From an uncultured Pelagibacteraceae bacterium (GTDB lineage Bacteria > Pseudomonadota > Alphaproteobacteria > Pelagibacterales > Pelagibacteraceae): 64,000 nucleotides of DNA. Location: positions 82,285-146,284 of the forward strand of contig CACMDB010000005.1 in NCBI GenBank assembly GCA_902612325.1, read 5' to 3'. The notes under the pieces were generated by a model that worked only from the letters and a program-made list of their open reading frames with translations, was not told the origin of the DNA and searched no databases. Shown one piece after another: positions 58,156-64,000 of the stretch; position 1 is the stretch's first letter; each line of letters begins with the position of its first letter. The position numbers and the translations under genes are program-made.

Positions 58156-58281
58156 ATGTCCTCAAAGAGAGCAATGAAACAAGCACAAAAACAAGCTTAT
58201 GCTAGACACAGAAGTAACATTACTCAAAGTCGATTTGGTCAAAAAAAAAGAAACTTTGCAAAAAAAGGTAAGAAAAATTAA
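58156..58281 (+). CDS. Small basic protein, ribosomal-protein-like
   Basis: ATG at 58156 opens 41 codons ending TAA at 58281. The product SSKRAMKQAQKQAYARHRSN followed by SRFGQKKRNFAKKGKKN is rich in Lys, Arg and Gln with no acidic residues. It looks like an RNA-binding or ribosome-associated protein. It lies 5 nt after the phosphatase gene and overlaps the end of the convergent gene by 4 nt. Confidence 0.58.
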   Translation: MSSKRAMKQAQKQAYARHRSNITQSRFGQKKRNFAKKGKKN

Positions 58282-58700
58282 CTTTCACTATCAAATTTTT
58301 CAATTTTTTTACATGTAGAAATTTTAGAAATTCCCTCTTCATCATTTAAAACAGTTTTTATATAAACTTCTTGTTTGCCTTTTTCAAAAAGTATTTGAGT
58401 ATAAAATTGTGGATATCCATGTTTGTGAGTTAAAATTTTTCCATTTTCCTCGTAAATATTTCTTACATACGAGTTAGATTTTTTTACACTGAGATCTGTT
58501 AACCTGTATTTTTGATAAGTTTTTTCTTTGTACACATAATTTCTGACCATGATCAATTCATTCAAATTAAGTATGTATTCATTTTTTAAAAACTCATCTT
58601 GTTTGTCGTCACAAGAACTCATTACTATGATCTCAGATTTTAAACTTTGGATAGGTGAAATGAGTAATAAAAAAATGATAAAATATTTAACTTTTTTCAT
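58278..58700 (-). CDS. Exported protein of unknown function
   Basis: The 140-aa protein has a signal peptide (YFIIFLLLISPIQSLKS, cleavage near residue 22) and a mature part with two cysteines (SSCDDKQ and STCKKIEKF) that could form a periplasmic disulfide. The family is not recognised. It overlaps the preceding small membrane-protein gene by 14 nt on the same strand, so both are one transcript. Confidence 0.6.
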   Translation of the reverse strand: MKKVKYFIIFLLLISPIQSLKSEIIVMSSCDDKQDEFLKNEYILNLNELIMVRNYVYKEKTYQKYRLTDLSVKKSNSYVRNIYEENGKILTHKHGYPQFYTQILFEKGKQEVYIKTVLNDEEGISKISTCKKIEKFDSES

Positions 58701-58860
58701 GTTTGTCAGCTAAAAATAAACTTATTAAAAATATAGCTGTCCAGCCCAGTCCCAAAAGACCTTTGTATACATTGGTGTCTGCACTCCATATTTTCAGAAA
58801 TAAAGCTCCAAAGATAAGGCCTATTATGTAAATAATTGATACTATTGTAGTTCTACTCAT
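58687..58860 (-). CDS. Two-helix small membrane protein
   Basis: ATG at 58860 opens 57 codons ending TAA at 58687. Two helices (TIVSIIYIIGLIFGALFL and GLLGLGWTAIFLISLFLA) flank a short loop with WSADTNVYK. It overlaps the DUF1289 gene by 8 nt and the exported protein gene by 14 nt, a chain of overlaps that supports real coding. Function unknown. Confidence 0.65.
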   Translation of the reverse strand: MSRTTIVSIIYIIGLIFGALFLKIWSADTNVYKGLLGLGWTAIFLISLFLADKHEKS

Positions 58861-59104
58861 TTTTTAAACTTTTTTTAAAAAGAGAAATACCATTTTCAAT
58901 TTTATATGTATAGGACTCTTCAAAACTTTCTAATTGCCATCCAGACAATCTAGCTTTAATTATTTTAAGATTTTCTATTTTCCATTGATCTGAAGTATCC
59001 TCTTGTTTCCAAATTTTTTTTTCATCATTATTTCTGCCACAGCCATAACAATATCCAGTTTTAGGATCAGTTTTACAAATGCTTATACATGGCGAAACAA
59101 TCAT
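58853..59104 (-). CDS. DUF1289-family cysteine-containing protein
   Basis: The product (about 83 aa from ATG at 59104) has SPCISICKTDPKTGYCYGCGRNNDEKKIW, the DUF1289 signature with cysteines suited to bind zinc or a cluster. Its role is unknown, though fusions to Fe-S or redox proteins are common. In-frame ATGs at 59113 and 59158 would add residues without conservation. The tail past the domain is about 50 residues. Confidence 0.82.
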   Translation of the reverse strand: MIVSPCISICKTDPKTGYCYGCGRNNDEKKIWKQEDTSDQWKIENLKIIKARLSGWQLESFEESYTYKIENGISLFKKSLKNE

Positions 59105-59193
59105 AATAATCATTATAGAGGAAAAATTATAAATTTTACAACAAATGTCGTTGGACAAATAGTTTCAATAATATATAAAACTTCAAGATTTGT

Positions 59194-59278
59194 GGGGCGA
59201 TGGCGGAATTGGTAGACGCGTCGGTCTTAGGAACCGATAGAGCAATCTGTGAAGGTTCGAGTCCTTTTCGCCCTACCA
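59194..59278 (+). tRNA. tRNA-Leu (anticodon UAG)
   Basis: The 85-nt gene folds as a class II tRNA: acceptor GGGGCGA (59194-59200) with TCGCCCT, a D-arm with GGCGGAATTGGTAGACGC, anticodon arm CGGTCTTAGGAACCG with TAG as anticodon, a variable arm, TGGTTCGAGTCC-type T-arm (GGTTCGAGTCC) and encoded ACCA at the 3' end. The first acceptor pair is G-U. It precedes tig. Confidence 0.95.
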
Positions 59279-59288
59279 TCAATAGATT

Positions 59289-60722
59289 ATGAAAGTAACA
59301 ATAGAAAATAAAAAAGGTTTAAATAAAAATTTAAAAGTATTCATAGATAAAAAAACTATGAGCACTCACATGGATCAAAGATATGAAGAAATTAAAGGGA
59401 CTGTAAATCTTAAAGGTTTTAGACCTGGAAAAGTACCAAAGGAAATTTTAAAAAGACAATTTGGAAAAGCAGTTTTTGGTGAAGTCTTAGATAAAGTTAT
59501 AAAAGACAGTTCAACTAAAGCATTACAAGAAAACAATATCAAACCAGCGGGTCAACCTAAGCTGGATCTTAAAACTTTTGGAGAAGATAAAGATCTTGAA
59601 TATATTATATCAGTAACAGAGCTTCCAAAGGTTGAAGTAAAACCAATAGAAAATATTAAGTTTGATGAGTATTCAGTAAAAATAGATGAAACTGAGGCAG
59701 ATAAAAGAATAAAAGAAATTGCAAAAAATCAACCAAACTTTAAAGAAGCTCCAAAAGATGCAATTGCAAAAGAAGGTGATTTAGTAGCCTTTGATTATAA
59801 TGCTACCATTGATGACAAACCATTTAAAGGTGGTGAAGGTAAAAATACACAATTAACTTTGGGTAAAGATCTATTTTTAAAAGGTTTTGATAAACAACTG
59901 ATGGGCGTCAAAGTAGGTGATGAAAAGATTGTCGAAGCTACTCTACCTGAAAATTTTCCTGAAAAAGAATTGGTAAATAAAAAAGCAAAATTTAAATGCA
60001 AAATAACTATATTAAAAAATCCTGAACCCGTAAAAATCGATGATGAATTTGCAAAAAATTTTGGTGCAAAAGATTTGAAAGACCTTAAATCTTTAATTTC
60101 GAAACAAATAAATGATGAATATAAAAATTCTCTTGAACGTTTTTCAAAAAATCAAATTTTAAAAGAGATAGAAAAATTTAAGATTACAGAAATTCCTGAG
60201 AATCTGATTGATGAAGAAGTAAAAATTCTTTCTCAAGGAATGTCTGAAGAAGATGCAAAAAAAAGTAGGAAAAATTTTGAAGAAATAGCAAAAAAAAGAA
60301 TTAAAGTTGGATTAGTTTTAAATGAATTTGGTGAGCAAAATCAAATCAAGGTAACAGAACAGGAATTACAAGCTGAAGTCCAAAAACAAATTAGAATGAT
60401 GCCAGGTCAAGAGAAAATGGTCATGGATTTTTATCAAAAAAATCCTTCAGCATTATCTAGCTTGAGAGGCACAGTCTATGAGGAAAAAATTTTAAAGCTA
60501 ATCAAAGAAAAAGCAAAACCAAACAAGAAAGAAGTTTCAAAAGAAGAGGCAGAAAAAATTTTGAAACAATCTCAAATGCAAGAATATAGTCATGCTAATG
60601 AGGGCAAAGAAAAAACTGAAAAAAAGGTTGAGACTAAAAAACCCTCAACGAACAAAACTAAAACAAAAACCGCGAAAACAAAGTCTCCAGTTAAAAAAAC
60701 AAAAAAAGTTAGTAAAAAGTAA
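59289..60722 (+). CDS. tig: Trigger factor
   Basis: The 477-aa ribosome-bound chaperone has the N-terminal [17 protein letters not shown] ribosome signature (near residues 44-60), a PPIase domain ([20 protein letters not shown]), and the helical C-terminal domain. The last 60 residues are a Lys/Thr/Ser-rich tail ([17 protein letters not shown]), absent from E. coli Tig, perhaps a charged extension common in this lineage. It starts the tig-clpP-clpX-lon order found in many bacteria. Confidence 0.96.
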   Translation: MKVTIENKKGLNKNLKVFIDKKTMSTHMDQRYEEIKGTVNLKGFRPGKVPKEILKRQFGKAVFGEVLDKVIKDSSTKALQENNIKPAGQPKLDLKTFGEDKDLEYIISVTELPKVEVKPIENIKFDEYSVKIDETEADKRIKEIAKNQPNFKEAPKDAIAKEGDLVAFDYNATIDDKPFKGGEGKNTQLTLGKDLFLKGFDKQLMGVKVGDEKIVEATLPENFPEKELVNKKAKFKCKITILKNPEPVKIDDEFAKNFGAKDLKDLKSLISKQINDEYKNSLERFSKNQILKEIEKFKITEIPENLIDEEVKILSQGMSEEDAKKSRKNFEEIAKKRIKVGLVLNEFGEQNQIKVTEQELQAEVQKQIRMMPGQEKMVMDFYQKNPSALSSLRGTVYEEKILKLIKEKAKPNKKEVSKEEAEKILKQSQMQEYSHANEGKEKTEKKVETKKPSTNKTKTKTAKTKSPVKKTKKVSKK

Positions 60723-60754
60723 TCTCAAGTTGTATAAGTAAAACGAATCAACTT

Positions 60755-61366
60755 ATGACAAATAAATTATCAGAACATATGAGCACGTTAGTACCCATGG
60801 TTGTTGAACAATCTAGTAAGGGGGAAAGAGCATATGATATTTACTCGAGATTATTAAAAGAGAGAATAATTTTTTTAACAGGACAAATTAACGATAATGT
60901 TGCATCTCTAGTTACTGCTCAACTTTTATTTTTGGAGGCAGAAGATCCTAAGAAAGAAATTTATTTATATATAAATAGTCCTGGGGGGCTAGTAACTGCG
61001 GGTCTTGGTATCTACGATACAATGCAATATGTAAAGCCAGATATTTCGACATTATGCATCGGTCAAGCAGCATCAATGGGATCATTTTTACTTTCAGCTG
61101 GAAAAAAAGGTAAAAGATTTTCATTACCAAATTCTAGAATAATGGTTCATCAACCATCTGCTGGTTTTCAAGGACAAGCAACTGATATTGAGATTCATGC
61201 TAATGAAGTTTTATCTTTAAAAAAAAGATTAAATGAAATTTACTCTAAACACACAGGCAAGTCAGTTGACGAAATCAAATCTGCTTTAGAAAGAGATAAC
61301 TTTATGACAGCAGATGCTGCCAAGTCATTCGGTTTGATAGATGAAGTGGTAGAAAAAAGATCTTAA
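60755..61366 (+). CDS. clpP: ATP-dependent Clp protease proteolytic subunit
   Basis: The 203-aa peptidase has the active serine in [10 protein letters not shown] (S107), active histidine in [10 protein letters not shown] (H132) and an aspartate further on. INSPGG and the N-terminal [24 protein letters not shown] are also typical. It forms a 14-mer chamber that pairs with ClpX. It lies 32 nt after tig. Confidence 0.97.
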   Translation: MTNKLSEHMSTLVPMVVEQSSKGERAYDIYSRLLKERIIFLTGQINDNVASLVTAQLLFLEAEDPKKEIYLYINSPGGLVTAGLGIYDTMQYVKPDISTLCIGQAASMGSFLLSAGKKGKRFSLPNSRIMVHQPSAGFQGQATDIEIHANEVLSLKKRLNEIYSKHTGKSVDEIKSALERDNFMTADAAKSFGLIDEVVEKRS

Positions 61367-61377
61367 TATACAAGATA

Positions 61378-61424
61378 TTGACATCAAACGATTAGAAACT
61401 TGATTAACATAAGTCTCTTATAAT
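61378..61424 (+). promoter_or_regulatory. Candidate promoter upstream of clpX
   Basis: An exact TATAAT lies at 61419-61424, 32 bp before the clpX ATG. The best box upstream at 16 bp is AACTTG (61397-61402). A consensus TTGACA is also present at 61378-61383, with the weaker TGATTA at 61401-61406 at a 17-bp spacing. Either pairing could drive clpX apart from clpP; the sequence does not decide. Confidence 0.45.
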
Positions 61425-61455
61425 AGAGTAATCTAATTGATTCGTTATAGAAATT

Positions 61456-62724
61456 ATGAACACAAATAATAAAAATATTTTATATTGTTCTTTCTGCGGT
61501 AAGAGTCAGCACGAAGTTAGAAAACTTATTGCAGGCCCAACTGTATTTATCTGTGATGAGTGTGTCGAACTTTGTATGGATATCATAAAAGAGGAAAGCA
61601 AAGACACTTTTGTAAAACATCAAGATGGGCTACCTTCACCTAAAGAGATTTGTTCTGTTTTAGACGATTATGTAATTGGACAATCTCACGCAAAAAAAGT
61701 TTTATCTGTTGCAGTTCATAATCATTACAAAAGACTTAATTACGAAAATAAGACAAGTAAAAATGTAGAACTTGCTAAATCAAACATTCTATTAGTTGGC
61801 CCTACTGGATGTGGAAAAACATTATTAGCACAAACACTCGCTAGAATTTTAGATGTTCCGTTCACAATGGCTGATGCAACAACATTAACTGAAGCAGGTT
61901 ACGTTGGTGAAGATGTTGAAAATATTATCCTAAAGTTATTACAAGCTGCAGACTATAATGTTGAAAAAGCACAACGTGGTATTGTTTATATAGATGAGGT
62001 TGATAAAATTAGTAGAAAATCTGAGAACCCATCTATAACTAGAGATGTTTCAGGGGAAGGGGTTCAACAAGCGCTTTTAAAAATTATGGAAGGAACAATA
62101 GCAAGTGTTCCACCACAAGGTGGAAGAAAACATCCTCAGCAAGAATTTTTACAAGTTGATACAACAAATATATTATTTATTTGTGGTGGTGCCTTTGCAG
62201 GACTAGATAAGATTATATCACAAAGAGACAAGGGTACTTCAATTGGTTTTGGTGCTGATGTAAAAAATACTCAAGATAAAAAGACTGGTGAATGGATGAA
62301 AGGTTTAGAGCCTGAAGATTTATTAAGATATGGACTTATCCCAGAATTTATTGGACGATTACCAATGATTGCTACTTTAGACGATTTAGATGAAAAATCT
62401 TTAATTAAGATATTACAAGAGCCAAAAAATTCTCTTACAAAACAATATCAAGAATTATTTAAATTAGATGGTGCAAAACTAAGTTTTAAAGAAAGTGCAT
62501 TAAAAGAAATCGCCCTCAAAGCAATTAGAAAAAAAACAGGAGCAAGGGGTTTAAGATCAATTTTGGAAAATATTTTACTCAAAACGATGTATGATTTACC
62601 GAGTCAAGAAAATATTAAAGAAGTTATAGTTGATGCTGCATCTGTAAAAGGGCAATCACAACCAATAATAGTTCATTCAGAATCGGACGATAAATCAAAG
62701 CCTAGCAAGACCTCAGCGGCGTAA
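61456..62724 (+). CDS. clpX: ATP-dependent Clp protease ATP-binding subunit ClpX
   Basis: The 422-aa AAA+ unfoldase has the N-terminal zinc domain (C11, C14, C33, C36), Walker A GPTGCGKT, the pore loop region [10 protein letters not shown], Walker [11 protein letters not shown] and the arginine-finger end [12 protein letters not shown]. It recognises tagged proteins and feeds them to ClpP. Length matches the usual 415-425 aa. Confidence 0.97.
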   Translation: MNTNNKNILYCSFCGKSQHEVRKLIAGPTVFICDECVELCMDIIKEESKDTFVKHQDGLPSPKEICSVLDDYVIGQSHAKKVLSVAVHNHYKRLNYENKTSKNVELAKSNILLVGPTGCGKTLLAQTLARILDVPFTMADATTLTEAGYVGEDVENIILKLLQAADYNVEKAQRGIVYIDEVDKISRKSENPSITRDVSGEGVQQALLKIMEGTIASVPPQGGRKHPQQEFLQVDTTNILFICGGAFAGLDKIISQRDKGTSIGFGADVKNTQDKKTGEWMKGLEPEDLLRYGLIPEFIGRLPMIATLDDLDEKSLIKILQEPKNSLTKQYQELFKLDGAKLSFKESALKEIALKAIRKKTGARGLRSILENILLKTMYDLPSQENIKEVIVDAASVKGQSQPIIVHSESDDKSKPSKTSAA

Positions 62725-62785
62725 TATCCTTAATAAATAAGAAAAAGGTATTGCAATATAATTTATAATATCCATATTCTAACCC

Positions 62786-64000
62786 ATGGACGTCAAAATT
62801 TCATTACCTTTATTACCGCTAAGAGACATAGTGGTATTTCCAAGTATGGTGATTCCTCTCTTCGTTGGAAGAGATAAATCAATCTCTGCTCTAAATGAAG
62901 TAATGAAAAAAGACAAAAAGATTATTTTAGTAACACAAAAAAACTCAGAAATAGATGACCCAAAAAAGACAGACATTTTTATGTATGGTTGTGAAGGTAG
63001 TATTCTTCAACTTTTAAAATTACCGGATGGAACTGTCAAAGTTTTAGTGGAAGGAGTAAAAAGAGTTAAGATTTTAGATTTTAAAGACAATGAAAAATTC
63101 ATCACATGTGAATTTACTCACTACAACGATATCATAACTAAAGATGAGGATCTATATCCGCTAGCTGCAACAGCTTTGAGAAGATTAGAAAAGTTAACAT
63201 CAATTAATAAAAAAATTTCTAATGAAACTATTAATACCATCAAACAATTAAAAGACCCTTCTCAGATTGCTGATAATATTGCATCTCATATAACTGCAAC
63301 TATTTCAGAAAAACAACAAATTTTCGAAACTATAGATGTTAAGAAAAGATTAAATGCAATAATTAAGATAATGGAGAACGAAACTAGCATAATTGGTGTT
63401 GAAAAAAGAATTCGTGGCAGAGTTAAAACGCAAATGGAAAAAACTCAAAGAGAATATTATTTAAATGAACAACTAAAAGCTATTCAAAAAGAGTTAGGTG
63501 AAATAGAAGATGGAAAAGATGAAAATACTAGCCTTAATAAAGCAATAATTAAAGCAAGAATGCCTAAAGAAGTTGAAAAGAAATGTTTACAAGAATTAAA
63601 AAAATTAAAAAATATGAGTCCAATGTCAGCTGAGGCAACAGTTGTAAGAAATTATTTAGATTGGATGACAGAACTTCCATGGCATAAAAAAAGTGCTGTA
63701 GATATTGATCTTAAAAAAGCTTTAGAAATTTTAGATAAAGATCACTTTGGTCTAGAAAAAGTAAAAGAGAGAATTATTGAATTTTTAGCTGTTCAAAAAA
63801 GAATGGAAAAAATCAAAGGACCTATATTATGTTTAGTTGGTCCTCCTGGTGTAGGTAAAACATCCTTAGGAAAATCAATAGCAAAAGCTACTAACAGAGA
63901 ATTTGTAAGAATGTCAGTTGGTGGTATGAGAGATGAGGCGGAAATAAGGGGACATAGAAGAACATACATAGGTTCTTTACCTGGTAAAATAATCCAAATG
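62786..64000 (+). CDS. lon: ATP-dependent protease Lon, N-terminal part (runs off right edge)
   Basis: From ATG at 62786, 405 codons are present and the frame is still open at the window end. The N-terminal Lon domain (LPLLPLRDIVVFPSMVIPLFVGR), the coiled-coil linker (REYYLNEQLKAIQKELGE), LPWHK, and the ATPase with Walker A GPPGVGKTS (from residue 352) and GGMRDEAEIRGHRRTYIGSLPG are seen. The proteolytic domain is outside the window. Lon degrades misfolded and regulatory proteins. Confidence 0.96.
   Translation, partial: MDVKISLPLLPLRDIVVFPSMVIPLFVGRDKSISALNEVMKKDKKIILVTQKNSEIDDPKKTDIFMYGCEGSILQLLKLPDGTVKVLVEGVKRVKILDFKDNEKFITCEFTHYNDIITKDEDLYPLAATALRRLEKLTSINKKISNETINTIKQLKDPSQIADNIASHITATISEKQQIFETIDVKKRLNAIIKIMENETSIIGVEKRIRGRVKTQMEKTQREYYLNEQLKAIQKELGEIEDGKDENTSLNKAIIKARMPKEVEKKCLQELKKLKNMSPMSAEATVVRNYLDWMTELPWHKKSAVDIDLKKALEILDKDHFGLEKVKERIIEFLAVQKRMEKIKGPILCLVGPPGVGKTSLGKSIAKATNREFVRMSVGGMRDEAEIRGHRRTYIGSLPGKIIQM

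Overview
The window looks like a chromosomal segment of an oligotrophic marine alphaproteobacterium of the SAR11 clade (Pelagibacterales). This is inferred from very low GC, lysine- and isoleucine-rich proteins, tiny intergenic spacers, many 1-20 nt gene overlaps, and a characteristic gene set: a type II aprMBA sulfite-oxidation operon, a TPP-riboswitch-controlled sodium symporter (ThiV type), isocitrate lyase with a RamB/ScfR-type regulator, a TRAP transporter, AmtB, and tRNA-Leu followed by tig-clpP-clpX-lon. No prophage, insertion sequence, CRISPR array or rRNA gene was seen.

Layout. 1-6.5 kb: sugar-acid/inositol-type catabolism (HpcH/HpaI aldolase, aldehyde dehydrogenase, IolD, Gfo/Idh/MocA dehydrogenase, ROK protein, FAH-family hydrolase). 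6.5-11.1 kb: CcdA, an azoreductase-like flavoprotein, the TPP riboswitch with ThiV, and an ABC-2 exporter. 11.1-13.7 kb: a small surface-glycan group. 13.7-16.8 kb: aceA, a 53-aa protein and a divergent regulator around a dense array of 9-bp repeats. 16.8-20.6 kb: TPR protein, RseP, HU, AmtB, and a structured 3' element. 20.6-31.3 kb: mixed housekeeping (glycosyltransferase, rhodanese, RecX, CysQ, MnmA, MetC, MFS, pabB-pabA-pabC, HIT).

31.3-39.6 kb is an organosulfonate/sulfite block: AprM-AprB-AprA, a TauE/SafE-type anion exporter, the two sulfolactate sulfo-lyase subunits SuyA/SuyB, and sulfoacetaldehyde acetyltransferase Xsc. C-S bond cleavage by SuyAB and Xsc releases sulfite, which AprBA can oxidise to APS or the exporter can remove. 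Next to it, 39.7-45.3 kb is a strand-alternating, extremely AT-rich island with a 2OG-Fe(II) oxygenase, a sulfotransferase, a cytidylate-kinase-like protein without its P-loop lysine, an APS-kinase family protein, a divergent ATP sulfurylase and a flavoprotein. I read this as a probable PAPS-making and sulfate-transfer module. It is the most interesting region of the window, because the neighbouring Apr enzymes could supply APS directly.

45.3-55.8 kb: a HIT-like protein, M23 peptidase, SDR, TerC-like protein, GMC oxidoreductase, then TRAP dctP-dctQ-dctM, an NCS1 permease and another SDR. 55.8-59.1 kb: small envelope proteins, YbgC thioesterase, family-5 uracil-DNA glycosylase and several microproteins. 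59.2 kb to the end: tRNA-Leu(UAG) and the proteostasis cluster tig-clpP-clpX-lon, with lon cut by the right edge. All function calls come from reading motifs and context; no database search was possible.
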